64,000 nucleotides of DNA from Paraphaeosphaeria minitans. Taxonomy: Eukaryota > Ascomycota > Dothideomycetes > Pleosporales > Didymosphaeriaceae. A program made the translations under genes and the position numbers. The stretch is from positions 372,001-436,000 of the forward strand of contig WJXW01000007.1 in the NCBI GenBank assembly GCA_015832175.1. Reading direction: 5' to 3'. Position 1 is the first letter of the stretch, and every line of letters begins with the position of its first letter. Of the stretch, positions 28,853 through 42,225 are shown one piece after another. The notes below the pieces were generated by a model that was not told where the DNA came from, made no database searches, and was given only the letters and a program-made list of their open reading frames with translations.

Positions 28853-29102
28853 GGTGGCGGTGGAGAAGCGACCGTTGGTGGAGTTGGCGATGCGATGCGA
28901 TGCGGCGCGGCGCGGGCGCTGATGAGTGACGGCGCGCCGTGGAGGTGGAACGTGTCGCACGAGCATCCTAGTGAACACCTACACGTACAGCAACGGCACC
29001 GGACCTGCGACGATACAGCACAACCGCCAACGCCAATCTGCACAAGGACATTATTTGAACGTGACGGATTTCTTTCATGGGGTATATCTCCACAGACTAC
29101 AT

Positions 29103-32100
29103 CTACTGCAACATGGCGTCCAGATCCTCGCCCAGCTTCTCCTCGATCTTGCTAATCCATCGCTGCGTCTCCCTCTCCACCATCTCATCGTCATCTTCTC
29201 TCGCCTCACTGATGAATGGCAGCATCTCAGGCAGCAGACCTAGCCATTCCTCGCCAAGGCGCTCCGTCAAGGCCAGCTCACACTTGATGGTCGCTAACCT
29301 TGTGCTCGCCTCCTCAGCGCGCATGTACTTGAGCAACACCGCGTTCATCTCGCGATGGTTGTCCGTGGATGAAGACGATGCTGCAAGTTCGGTAATGGCA
29401 GGGATCACGTCCGTAGCAATCTGTTCGGCGCCCGAGATCGTAAGCTGAGAAAGCAGAGGTTCCATGACAGCGCCAAAGTGGTCAGGTGCCTGCCAGAAGC
29501 CTTCTTGATCGTGCTCAAATGTCTTCTGAAGAGCGCTCAGTACGGCAGTGCGGAGCTCGGATGATTCCTCGTCCTGCACGAGTGAGGTGAGCAGCTTCGA
29601 TGTATGATCGATGATGTAGCTCGAATACTGAGTGGCGATGCCCTTGAACTTGTCGAAGAACGCGGCAGCGAACTTGTAGAATGTGATCGAAGACGACGCT
29701 GCTTGATCCACCAGCTGCGCGAAGAACGGTCGGAAGATTTGGTCGTTCAGCTTCAACGTCATAGCAATGACCGTTTCGACAAGGATATCTTCAAGCTGTT
29801 CGACCTCTTCATCTTGGTAGTCATCATTATACGCAACATCGTCTCTGAGCTTGAATATGTCCAGCAACAGGCCAAAAAGCGTTGAACTAGCCTTGACCAG
29901 CTTAAGTTTTGTCCGACTTTCGATGGTGGAACGCATCAGTTTGAGCTCCTCTTCAGCCGCCTGGATCCTGTTAGTCTTGCTGACTGTAGTGTACATCGCT
30001 TCCAGGCTTACCTCGGGACCCTGTTGCAGACTGTTGGCCCATGTAACCTTGATGGCAGAAAAGACTTCTTGAGCTTCCAGGTGCTGCGACAATTTTTCGA
30101 AGAATTGACCTCGCTCCTCATCGCACTCGTCATCAAGACCACCCGCAGCTGACTGTTGCGAGAGCTTGAGCACAGGGACCAAATAGTCCCCTGAAAACAT
30201 GAAACCAAGGCGTTGCACGGTGTTGGACAACAGCGTGTAGACAGCATTGTGGAGAGACGTGTTTTCTTCCTTGATAGCGACTCCCAGGTACTCAAACGCC
30301 ACAGGTAGGACGCTCGGTAGCAAGGAGATTGCTTCATCTTCCAAGACATCAATCATTGATGTCAAGCACAGCAATGACAAGATACGGGTTTGGTTGTCGG
30401 TGCTTGAGAGAGCTTGAGACCCTGCAACCGTCTCGGCGACGGCAGCAACAGCTGACGTGTCTCTTTTACCAAATCTGCCAACAATGCTATCAATGCAACT
30501 GATGACGATCCGCTTAACATCTACATCGCCAGCTTGCTGCAAAAGGTCGTCGAGTTGGGGAAGGAATTCGACAAGCGACGATACTGAAGATTTGTCGTTT
30601 TGAAGTACGGTGCCTGCTCGGGCTTCAACCGACTTGATAGCGGCAATCTGAACTTCTCGGTCTTGCCTTGCTAACAAAAGCTCGGTAGACTTGATCAGGT
30701 CGGGCGTTGGTAGAAGATCCAGACACTTTCCAAGGACCCGACTGCAGCTTTGGTATAGCTTTGGCTGGTTCTTGACAGACTTAGAGATCCGGATCACCGC
30801 CTCAACAACAGCCGCAAATACTGTTCGAGGGGCGGTAGGGTCTCTACTACGCTTGAACGCTCTATTGGCATGGCTCTTGAGTCTGTCATCGGAAGCGAGG
30901 TCTGCGAGTGATACGAGAAGGTTGTTCAAAGATTGTTCGAAATCGACAGGTGACTTATCGTTCAAGCTGAACAAGGTCTCAGAAATCTTGCGCTGATGCT
31001 TTGCGCCGACAGCCTCCTCGACCAGATTGAGGTAACCCTTGAACATTTCGAGGGCCGTGAGTGGTTCGAAAGATACAATCAGATCGGTTGAGAATCTGCG
31101 TTGGACCTTGTTGTTTGGATATCTGTCAACCAACAGCGCAATGATGACCGCAAGGGAATCGTTGGGACCGAGCGTTCGGGCCAGTTCAGAGAATAGCTTT
31201 AGTCTTCGATGCGAAGGTATATGCTCGAACGCTGCCGTGAAGCTCAGTAGCAGATCAGCGACTCCGATCAGGAAGTTTCTGTGCTTCGATCGCAATGAGG
31301 ATGCCAACTGTGGGACAACGCGCGATATGGTCTGGTCAACAACGTGCGCAGAGTAATCGTCATGTTGGCGAAGTAGCGAGCTCCCAATGAATGTGAAAAT
31401 GGGCATCAAGTTATGCAAGATCATCTCGGGAACCCACGAGGCCAGACTCCCGATCAATAGCAAGGCCGCATTTTGTACTTGGGGACTCGGGGAATGCCGG
31501 ATGCAGTCGATGATGATGTCGGCACGCACTGCGGCTTGAGCTTGCGAAGAGTCTTCCTCCTGTTTCAGGCGGTTGACCATGGGTATCAATGAACTGAAGA
31601 CCAGACTTTGAAGGTAGACCAAATCAGAACCTGACTGCTGCTTCAGCTGCTGGAGATCATCAAGGACAGCGAAAAGGTTTTTGAAAAGCGCAATGTGTTC
31701 AGCAGGGTTGGAACTTTCGATGAGTTCCAAGACCAGTGTAAGCCTCCGAAGCACTCTAGAGACATCGTCTGGGGTCTGAAATTCTGCACGCGCCATTTCG
31801 TTGCGGCTGGTCCTTCTACGTTTCTTCATGGGAGGGCCCTCCGCCATTTGCATCGAAGATGGAATGCTCTCAATAAAAGCGACAAGCGTGGCGGTGTCTA
31901 GCCGAACGTTACGAAGGGTTTCCAACGCCCGGCCACGGGATAGAGCGTCGAACCCTGCCTCGTTCTCTTGTATTGACAGATCCAACAAACGTTGACCAAG
32001 TTCCAGGCGCGCATCAGCCTTCATTTTCGCAAAATTGGAGTTGAGCCAGTCGAAGGCTTTTTCCACAAGCTGAACTCGCTCCTTGCTAGTGCGGCCAGAG

Positions 32101-34462
32101 ATGATGTCCTGTACTAGCTGAACACTTTCGGGTTCCTTTGGCAAAAGTGCAGCAAGGTGAGCTCGATCGGCATCCGTAGATTCGAGGGCCTTATCTTGCG
32201 AATATGTTGCAATGTCGTCTTCCGAATTGGAGCTCCAGGCACGCAGCATTGGTAGTAGGATCTCCTTGCGAGGACCCGTAAGAGTCTTGGCCGACGAATG
32301 GAATAGTGGAAGCAGGCGGAAGCGCAGGGCGATGAGCGGCGAGGAAGCTGTATGAGTGGCCAGGAACGTGACGATAGGACCTCGTGTCGTCGACTTCAAT
32401 CCGCATTTCCCATTCTTCGCGTGCGATCCTTCCAATGCCTCCGCAGCACTTGTGACTAGGAAGTTGGCATCCATAGCGCACTCTTCGAGGATTGGAACCA
32501 GATAAGCGGTAAGAAACTCCGATAGTTGCTCCGCAGAGAGCTGCGCTGATTTGGGAAAAGCAATGTCGTATAGATCAGATGATGCCCATACCTTGGTGCC
32601 TTGCTTAGAAGTCGACAGCGCAGATGCGCATGCAGCTGCAGATCGACGGATGATGGCAGATGGATCTGCAAGCGCAAACAGGAGGTAAGGGACGATGTGT
32701 TGCAGATTGGTCGGTTTCTGCTCTTCCTTGATGAGAGAGGTGGCTGCTCGAAGGGCCGCAACTCGAGCCTTGACGGACGCGGAGCTACACCAAACCCTGG
32801 CCAAGAAGCTGAAGAAAAGAGGCTTGGTGAAAGCCGACTGGAGCTGGAGAGAAGGTGCCGCTAAGAACTGCTTAGTCCGATTCACCGAGACAGCCGTCTC
32901 GAACAGAGGGAGCGTGTCCCGGAATGACTGCGTGGATTGCTTGCTAAGCAGGCTCGTTTCCGAGAATTCAGATGGCAAGATCAGAGAAGCATCGTGGTAT
33001 TCCTCTTCTTCGGCATCAAACATATCCTCGTCTTCATCCTCTACATCGGCGCTGTCTTGAACGGCCAGAGAGGAACCAACAACCAATCCCAACGATTCCA
33101 GGTCAATCGCGTTTTGCTGAGCGACTTTGTTGACGATGCGGGCTGTGGTAGCATTCTCGCTCAATGTCGACGCAAAGTCGATCAAATGGCTATGCTGAGG
33201 CGAGCTACGTTGGCTTTGTTGTGCGACCTGCAACAGGCCCGATAGGGCTACCGATAGCTGCAGATCATCGAGCAAGTTGGCTTCGAGAATGCTCTTGAAG
33301 ATCTCCTGTTTCTGCCCTGCCTGAGCAATACCCTCCAGGGCAGCCAAGGCACATCCCAGTGCAAGACGGTCCACGCGACATCTTTTCGAAAGCGATATTA
33401 GGGTCTGGGCCAGATCGGGAACCTTTAGCAGCCTTTTTGCGACCGGAGCTGGCAGTTGCACATGTGCTCTTTCTTCGGCGATGACAGCCAAGCACATCAG
33501 GCATGCGTCCGAAGTCTCTTCATCTCGGCTGAGGGTTACGGCCTCGATGATGGAGTCCAGGACCTTGTCCTCTAAGGTAGACTTGGTGACCAACACAATG
33601 ACAATCATGTAGCATGCTGTGACAGCATCCGCACCGTTGACCTTTCTCATGCACACGTTGAGTACCCGCAAGACTCGTAGAAGTAACTCTTCCAACTTCT
33701 GGTCCTGCACCTCTTTGCGTCCGGTGGTGTGATCGAGAATGCCATCAATCGCTTGGGTAGTCACACTCGACCAGAACGTGAGTAGGCTGGGTCCCTGGTG
33801 GCCGGCCTGAAGGACTCTCATGATGTGATTCTGCAGCGCTTCGAAAAACGTCGGTGTGTTTGTCGCAGTGTAGACGATGACCCGGCGCGGTGGGTTGGTG
33901 GGGGGTTGTATGTAGGGATGTAGGAATCGCCATGCTGGCTTGGGGTTCGGTGGTAATATGGACAGCAGCGCAAGGAACTGCGGGGTATCGTGGTACGGGA
34001 GGTATGTCATTACGAGGCTTTCTGTGTTGTACTCGTGGATACTAAGAGGTATTAGCTTTCGTCCTCGAAGTATGCGCGCCTGACTTACCGGAATCTTCTG
34101 ACCAGCCAATCCAGTGCCTTCTCCGCTGGCTTAAGCAGCAATCGTGGGCCGACCATGGTGATGAATGCCTCCAGCACCTCGTCCAGCTTTTTGTTCTCCT
34201 TTTGCGTCATCTGTGTCCGGTCCTCCACTTTGCTCTGCTCGCTGAAGATATTCCGCGAAAACTGCACGAAGCGCGGGTCCAGCGCGCAAAGATCCCTGAA
34301 ACCTTCATAGCAGATCAGGTAGATGTTGTCAAACGACTGCGATGCGGCGATCCGAGGTTCGAAGAGCAGCGATTTGCCATGGGCGAGCTTCTGCGCCTTG
34401 AGGTCCAATTGGTGTGTGCTCGTGGCGGCAATGGCCGCGAGCTGTTTCTGGAGAGACGTCAT
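29103..34462 (-). CDS. UTP10: U3 snoRNP component UTP10 (HEATR1/BP28 family)
   Basis: The exons are 34462-34089 and 34041-29103 on the minus strand, with a 47-bp intron (GTAAGT...CTTAG), giving 1,770 residues. That is the length of the family in yeast. UTP10 is part of the t-UTP/UTPA complex of the small-subunit processome; it links rRNA transcription to early 18S pre-rRNA processing in the nucleolus. The start MTSLQKQLAAIA is the characteristic N-terminus of the family. The whole protein is a helical HEAT-repeat solenoid, with the U3snoRNP10 domain in the first half and the BP28CT domain near the C-terminus. A GTAAGC...CTAACAG segment at about 29970-30014 looks like an intron, but removing it breaks the frame, so I keep it as coding. 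Confidence 0.95.
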
Positions 34463-34890
34463 GTCGAGCGGTGCGCGTGGCGTCTACGAAGTGTGCGCAG
34501 AATTTCCTGCGGTCTCACGGCCCATCGGACGAAGCTCTACTGTTGTAAAGTTGTTGGGAGAGAGGGCGCAGCTCGCTGAGGGTCAACTTTGCACCTGATT
34601 TTTGGCGGGAAAATTCCGGGTGGTCTGTGCGCACTCCCGCCCGTTTCTCATTCGCCGCCTTCGTCGCTTTCCTACGACCCACCACAGGCGCGTCAACGGG
34701 TCCACGGGTGAACGATGCGCACGTGAGAGTTTCAACAATGCGAACATCACTTTCTGCCTGCTCGTCAACAGGCACGACTTTGCGTCTTCGGCGAACACCT
34801 TGTCAACCTCACTCTCCGTAGTCACGGTTGAGCTGATTGCCAATCTGGCCAACTACCTTTCACTCGTCTGGGGTCAATTTTCCAGAAGGC
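34463..34890. promoter_or_regulatory. Divergent promoter UTP10 / NRDE2 with E2F-like palindromic site
   Basis: This 428-bp interval holds both promoters. At 34601-34612 lies TTTGGCGGGAAA, identical to the consensus bound by E2F/DP factors in animals and plants. It runs on into AATTCCGGG. Whether any fungal factor binds it is unknown. Confidence 0.45.
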
Positions 34891-37800
34891 ATGGCTTCTG
34901 GCGTCCCGAAGTTCACGAGCTTCCGACCGACGCCAAAGGAAGCGTCGATTCAGGAGAGAGAGTTACAGAAACCCGAACATCAGGAACGATCGGTGACATC
35001 GTCAAGAGACAGATCCAGCCCATCGAAGAAGTCGTTACGAGATAGGAGATTAGGGAGTCGGCGGAAATCCGATAAAATATCCCGGGAAAAGACTCCAGAG
35101 AAAAGCATAGCGCGCCACGAAGACGGCCGACGCGCGGAAGCGACTCCACCTGCAGGCCCCTCCAGATTCTTCTTCAGTGACAGGCGAGGCGATCGCGATA
35201 TTGTAAGATACGGCAGCCTTAACCGATATGAGGTGCCAGAATATCGACGGTTTGGCTACGGACACGTGCTTGGCCTTGCCTTGAACCGGAAGATAGACCG
35301 ACTTCATTCCACCGAAAAAATCACTTTTCTCACTTCTTCAGACAAGCGTCCTGGTGAAAGGTTGCTTGCAAAAAAGCAAGCCACCCGTGAGCAGACCAGG
35401 GCGATACGTTTCGTCGCTACTTCAGACGCGCACGACTTAAACGACCACAATTGTGATTACATCGCACTATCGACCACACGCAAACGGAAGCGAGGCGAAG
35501 ACGAGTCTGAACATGAAGCGGGTGGGGCTGCCTTCGACTATCGCGGGATGCAAGAGAGGGACGCCAGTGAACCAGTAGATGCAGATGCAGAATATGAATC
35601 CGAACCCGCCGTGGACGCTGTGACTGCCGGTGTGACCGCACAAAACGCGATATTGGTGCGCAGAACCAAAGAACACCCGGAAGTTCTGCAAGCCTGGATC
35701 GAGCTTGTCGAATACCAAGAAGATATGTTGAAGATGGAGCGATCGTCGACAGAGCTGCGAAGGGCAGACAAACCACATCTTGCTGAAATCCGAATCTCTG
35801 TCTACGAACAGGCGCTGAAGAAATGCAATACCGATAACAATGGGCAGGTCAAATTGTATTGCGGTATGATGACCGAAGCCACGAGAGCCTGGAGTCAAGA
35901 ACAACTGGCGCGGAAATGGACCGAAGTTCTCACCAAGCATCCGTTCAGCACGGAGCTATGGCTGAAATACTTGGACTGGATAGAATCGAGTTTTACCAGC
36001 TTTAGATATGAAGCATGCAAATTCTCGTTTCAGAAATGCTTGGAAACAATGCAGCAAACCACGACAGCCATTGACCTTGGCTTCAGTCTGCACATCTTCT
36101 GTCGCCTTACCGTCATGATACGTCAAGCCGGTTACCAAGAATTAGCACTCGCTATATGGCAGGCTTTGCTTGAGTATCACATATTTGCCCCTCTTGGTCA
36201 GGTACCATCACAGGAGGGGGTCTTGCGATGGTTTGAAGAGTTTTGGGAAAGCGAGGTGCCTCGCATTGGTGAGGACAATGCAAAGGGCTGGCGAAACTCT
36301 AATGTGGACGATGGTCCCATCCTCGAGGCGGGCTCTGTCCAGCTCACAGAACAAAATCCCATTGACGCCACTTGGGATGATTTCCGGAAGCGAGAAGCAG
36401 ACCATACCTCCAAATTAAGACATCCAGGCCGTACGACCGAGAAGCTAGGAGGCGACGACCCTTTCCATACGGTACTTTTCGCAGACATTGAAGTATTCCT
36501 CAAGCTTCTTCCCCAGTCTTGGGGGAAGGCGGTCGTGGTATCTGCGTTTCTGCGGTTCTGCAATTTACCACCTCTGAGGCAAAACGACTCGGACATGGGT
36601 AGATACACCCTTGATCCTTTTCCGCGAATGGGATGGAGTGAACCTCGACAAGCAGACAATAGTGGTTTTAACGAGGTCATCGCAAGATACTCAAACTGTC
36701 CTATCAAGAAGTATCAGCCCACTGCAGAGCTTCTTTTTGATCTAAGCTTTCCTGGCACGCACAAGGATAACGATGTCGCATTTGTACGCAAGGTTCTGAA
36801 GCTGCTGTTTGAGGCTGTTGTAGACGGAGAATCCATCGGGGAGTATCTACTTGCATTCGAATCTCGATACTTCCCTACTGAGTCTCACAAAACAGCCAGA
36901 CGGCTGTTAAAAGCATATCCTGCAAACCTGCGTCTTTACAACGCTTATGGACTTGCAGAATCACGCCGAAACAACCCAGAGAAGGCGGACCAGGTGTTTA
37001 GTGCCGCTCTCTCAATGCAAAAAGGGGAAATGACATTTTCTACGAGCGGTAGCCTCGAGCTTTTCAATAGCTGGGTCTGGGAAGCTTTGCGACGTCGCGA
37101 CGGGAAGGAAGCGCTTTGGCGTCTTGTATCTCCTGCTGGGAAAGTCGAAAAGGTGAATGGTGCTGACGACACCCCAAACCAAGCAGCTCTTCTACGGGCC
37201 CAGAAAACTTTTGGTGACATTTCTGAGCGAGCGCTACTAGCTATTGACCTGCCTAGAGCCGCCTTGGCAACATCGCTCATTGCCTTGCTGGCGTATTTCG
37301 CGGATAACGAGAAGCCGGAGACAGCATTGTCAGCCTTCTCGCGGCTTTCCACCTGGATTACGAGTCACAGCATGTCACAAAGCCCGGTAGCAGAGTTTCA
37401 CGCTCAGTATCTTGCGCAATTTCTAACACTTCACGCTCAACGTGCACCTATCGTCAAACCTGCACTTATACGCCAAGCGTTGGAGCCTCACCTCGCCTCG
37501 TTTCCTGACAATACGATACTACTATCGCTTTATGCTGCCAACGAAGCACGATTTGCCATTGACGATCGCGTCAGGTCTACGATGCACCAAAGCTCGAGAG
37601 GCACGAATCGCACCATTGTAAGCTGGAGCTTTGCAATCCATCATGAAATCCTCCGAGGGGAGATTGCTGGCTCGACATCGCATTCTATCCGTGCTCTCTT
37701 TGAGAAAGCCGAAGACGATGTTGGCGCACACTGTCCAGCTGTGTGGACGCAACACGTTCAGTTCGAGATCACTGAGGCTCGGAAAGAGCGCAAGAAGAGA

Positions 37801-38052
37801 CCTCGGAAGAGGCCACGCAAAGATGGGAAGAGGTCAAAGGAGGACATCAGGATGGAGGAGGCAGACAAGAGGGTCAGAGACACATTCTTCCGAGGTCTAA
37901 CACACCTACCTTGGTGCAAAGACTACATGATGATGGCTTTCACTCACCTGGGAGAAGAGTTTTTAGGTTTGGAGGATTTGAGAAAGGTGTACACGGCTAT
38001 GGTGGAGAAGGAGCTACGGCTTTACGTCGAAGTCAAGGAAGATGTTTTCTAG
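34891..38052 (+). CDS. NRDE2: NRDE2-family nuclear RNA surveillance protein
   Basis: A single exon encodes 1,053 residues. I start at 34891 because MASGVPKFTSFRPT matches the usual family N-terminus; the frame is open 18 codons further up. The N-terminal 200 residues are basic and Ser-rich, followed by the RYGSLNRYEVPEYRRFGYG block (about 107-125) by which the family contacts the MTR4-type RNA helicase. From about residue 230 it is an alpha-helical half-TPR (HAT) array, the NRDE-2 domain. A highly basic Lys/Arg cluster near the C-terminus (about residues 967-985) could be a nuclear signal. Relatives (S. pombe Nrl1, human NRDE2) act in splicing, R-loop control, heterochromatin and exosome-linked RNA decay. 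The role here is taken from the family. Confidence 0.9.
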   Translation: MASGVPKFTSFRPTPKEASIQERELQKPEHQERSVTSSRDRSSPSKKSLRDRRLGSRRKSDKISREKTPEKSIARHEDGRRAEATPPAGPSRFFFSDRRGDRDIVRYGSLNRYEVPEYRRFGYGHVLGLALNRKIDRLHSTEKITFLTSSDKRPGERLLAKKQATREQTRAIRFVATSDAHDLNDHNCDYIALSTTRKRKRGEDESEHEAGGAAFDYRGMQERDASEPVDADAEYESEPAVDAVTAGVTAQNAILVRRTKEHPEVLQAWIELVEYQEDMLKMERSSTELRRADKPHLAEIRISVYEQALKKCNTDNNGQVKLYCGMMTEATRAWSQEQLARKWTEVLTKHPFSTELWLKYLDWIESSFTSFRYEACKFSFQKCLETMQQTTTAIDLGFSLHIFCRLTVMIRQAGYQELALAIWQALLEYHIFAPLGQVPSQEGVLRWFEEFWESEVPRIGEDNAKGWRNSNVDDGPILEAGSVQLTEQNPIDATWDDFRKREADHTSKLRHPGRTTEKLGGDDPFHTVLFADIEVFLKLLPQSWGKAVVVSAFLRFCNLPPLRQNDSDMGRYTLDPFPRMGWSEPRQADNSGFNEVIARYSNCPIKKYQPTAELLFDLSFPGTHKDNDVAFVRKVLKLLFEAVVDGESIGEYLLAFESRYFPTESHKTARRLLKAYPANLRLYNAYGLAESRRNNPEKADQVFSAALSMQKGEMTFSTSGSLELFNSWVWEALRRRDGKEALWRLVSPAGKVEKVNGADDTPNQAALLRAQKTFGDISERALLAIDLPRAALATSLIALLAYFADNEKPETALSAFSRLSTWITSHSMSQSPVAEFHAQYLAQFLTLHAQRAPIVKPALIRQALEPHLASFPDNTILLSLYAANEARFAIDDRVRSTMHQSSRGTNRTIVSWSFAIHHEILRGEIAGSTSHSIRALFEKAEDDVGAHCPAVWTQHVQFEITEARKERKKRPRKRPRKDGKRSKEDIRMEEADKRVRDTFFRGLTHLPWCKDYMMMAFTHLGEEFLGLEDLRKVYTAMVEKELRLYVEVKEDVF

Positions 38053-38225
38053 GCGTAAGAATGCAGAAGCGATCAATATAACAAGATCATTGTGGCTTGT
38101 CAACGAGCGAACTGCAGCGTTGAAGACGCTCAGTTCGGCTTCGAATGTTCTGTTCTCAGGTATGTCTTCGCTGGAATAGACATTTTCTACCCAAATCTCG
38201 TACAGTGAATTCAGACAAGCAGTGC

Positions 38226-40019
38226 TCATCTATTGTACACAGAGGATATGCCGCTGTTGATAAGACTAATACCTTGCGCACGATAGGTGTCTGGCTCCAC
38301 GTGGCTCGTCACGTTGGCATCGTAAACAAAGCCCTCTGGCTTGCGCAAGCTATACTTGGGCCAATGAGGAACGCCAAACGTCCTACTTCTTGCCTTGCTA
38401 TTTACGTCTCCGGTGTCGACGAATCGAATCCAGTCGCTGCTCATCAACCTCGCCAGGTTGGCATAACTTGGTGGCTTTCCTTCGAACGGTGGTGTGCGAA
38501 CAGGCGGGTAACCAACCCCGAGCAGGTTCAGCATGGCAAATGCTACTTCGACGAAGTGTGTCGCCCCGTCAAGAGGTGTAGCCCAGGCCGGTATCGCGTT
38601 GAAGCGGAAACAGTATGCGGTTAGCCCGGCTGCAGACCAGGTCTCGCAGGTAAGACGTTGGCTGGCAATGAACTGTGTATCGCCATAGTAAGTTGCAGAT
38701 CGCCGGTACTGCGCTCCGTAGGGCGAGCCAGGGCGATATGTGGGGCCAAGATTGGCGAGGACGTTTTGAGCTGGATCATCTGGATAGGCTGCCAGCACGC
38801 GGTCGGCAAAAGAAGCGTTCATTAGTGGTGCGGAACCTGCATTGTCATCAGCAGAGTAAAATTGCACCGCACGAGTGAGAACGTACCTTGCATGGACTTC
38901 TTGAGGATTTCGGTGTTGTTGACGCCTTTGGGTGAGAAAGATGTCCCTTCGTCCGAATTTGTGCCGATGATTATCGGGACATGCACAAAAGCGCCGTCCT
39001 TCAACTGTTCAGAGGAGTGGCGAGCTATGATATCGCCGTCGATCTGAGGGAACCATATGCTACTAAGAGACGTCGTGTTGATAGCTGCGTTAAGCTTCTC
39101 AAATGGCAAGGATCGCAGACATTCCAATGAGTCTGGTGTAGTGCTGCACCCAGCCAGTTGAGTCAGGTTCTGGTACGCTGTTTCGTAGTAGCTCTTACGA
39201 TCCGGGTCGGATATAGCCACCGGGCCACCGCTTTCCATGATGGCTGACCGGAAGAGCTTGTCGTCTCGACCGTTGTAAGCCATGACATGCATACCCACGG
39301 AAGCAGCGCCTGCGGACTGGCCCCAAATTGTAACTTTGTCTGAGTCGCCTCCAAACTTGCCTATATTCTCTTGAATCCATTGCAAAGCAAGTCTCTGATC
39401 GCGGAGGCCCACATTGGTGTCGCCACTATTGCGCACTTCGTCCCCTTGCAGGAAACCCCAGGCACTCAAACGGTAATTGAGCGTAATAACAATCATGGGC
39501 TGGCCTAGAGCGACAGATTCTTGCACAATGAAGGAAAGGTTATAGCGCAGATCAACTCCGCTTCCCTGTGCAAAACCACCGCCATAGATCCACACTGCAA
39601 CCGGAAGTCCGCCATGGTGCTTTTTGCTACCGCCAGAGGGGCGTATGACGTTCAGGTAAAGACAATCTTCGGAGACGTTGTACCCCATCTGCGAAGCCTG
39701 CACTTGTCAATTGATGTCTGCCTGACGACTTTGATCATAAACCTACACCGTAGCCCACGCATGCAGGGGAGAATATCGTTGCATCGCGCTCGCCTTTCCA
39801 AGAAGCGTTGAGTGACTTGGGGTTGCGGAATCGCAAACCTCCTGTAGGTGGCTGCGCAAATGGCATTCCCACGAAGAAGTCTTGATCGTACTGAGGTGAG
39901 TGAACCCCCTTGTAGGTACCATTCTGCAAGGTTACGACAGGGGCGTTTCCATGACCATGCCTTGCAATAGAAATGGAAGAGACGCCCACCGCCAATGACA
40001 ACAACAATGTGAGCTTCAT
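38226..40019 (-). CDS. Secreted type-B carboxylesterase/lipase A
   Basis: Three exons on the minus strand, 40019-39747, 39697-38887 and 38836-38226, give 564 residues. A hydrophobic N-terminus (MKLTLLLSLAVGVSS) is a signal peptide. The alpha/beta-hydrolase triad is Ser219 (in GQSAG), Glu341 (in NSDEGTSF) and His455 (in GATHF). The oxyanion region IYGGGFAQGS and the SEDCLYLNV block are typical of the type-B family. Several Asn-x-Ser/Thr sites suggest glycosylation. It should hydrolyse ester bonds outside the cell; the substrate cannot be told. It is divergent from a second esterase, with 584 bp between their start codons. Confidence 0.92.
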
Positions 40020-40603
40020 GATCCAAAGACGTGAACTGTCAGGTTGGTGCTGTGAACGGGAATTGATGCTGCATCGTGCTCCGATATCGAAGATTTAGCA
40101 TACCTACTAGGGTCATCGCCTGGAGTAACTCATACCCCGGATATTCAGCTATGGAAACGGCATCTTTTGTTGTTGCTGTAGGCTAGCCGCAACCGCATTG
40201 GTTTTGGTCAGGATCTTGGAAAAGCTTGTGGGGAAAAGTTGCAAGCTTGACTCGTCGCAGCGCCCCACGTGATCCTGCTGACGTCGGTAAAATGTTCCCG
40301 AGATTCCTTAATGACTACTTCCCCGCATCCAGTCCCAACCTGGACGCTCGGCCGTGTGCGGAGCCCCGCGATGAGCGTTTCTCCGAAGATGATCGACAGG
40401 AAGCTTCAAAAAGTGTTGTCTGAGGAAGAGTCTTTATCCTCGCGGACGCTCGTAGCCTGCGATTTGCTCGAATGGTGGTGACCTAGGTGCTGGCGAGGAG
40501 AAAGTTTCACCCTCGACGCTGGTCATTTTGTCGTAGTATAAGAGATGGCTTTCCAACGGTACATCCTGGGCGTACTCGCACATTTGCAGCTCCAATCGCG
40601 ACA
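40020..40603. promoter_or_regulatory. Divergent promoter of the two carboxylesterase genes
   Basis: Both promoters lie here. A CACGTG E-box is at 40266-40271, and a TATA-like element for the right-hand gene is at 40537-40544. A shared control region would let both esterases respond together, but this is inference. Confidence 0.45.
40537..40544 (+). promoter_or_regulatory. Candidate TATA box of carboxylesterase B
   Basis: TATAAGAG lies 60-67 bp upstream of the chosen start codon at 40604, a typical spacing for a TATA-driven gene with a short leader. It also argues against the longer in-frame start at 40487, which lies upstream of the element. Confidence 0.5.

Positions 40604-42225
<1,622 letters not shown>

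Noticed and set aside
29970..30014. Intron-like GTAAGC...CTAACAG segment in UTP10
   Set aside because: It is 44 bp. Removing it shifts the frame and brings an early stop, while keeping it leaves the frame open through the conserved C-terminal domain.
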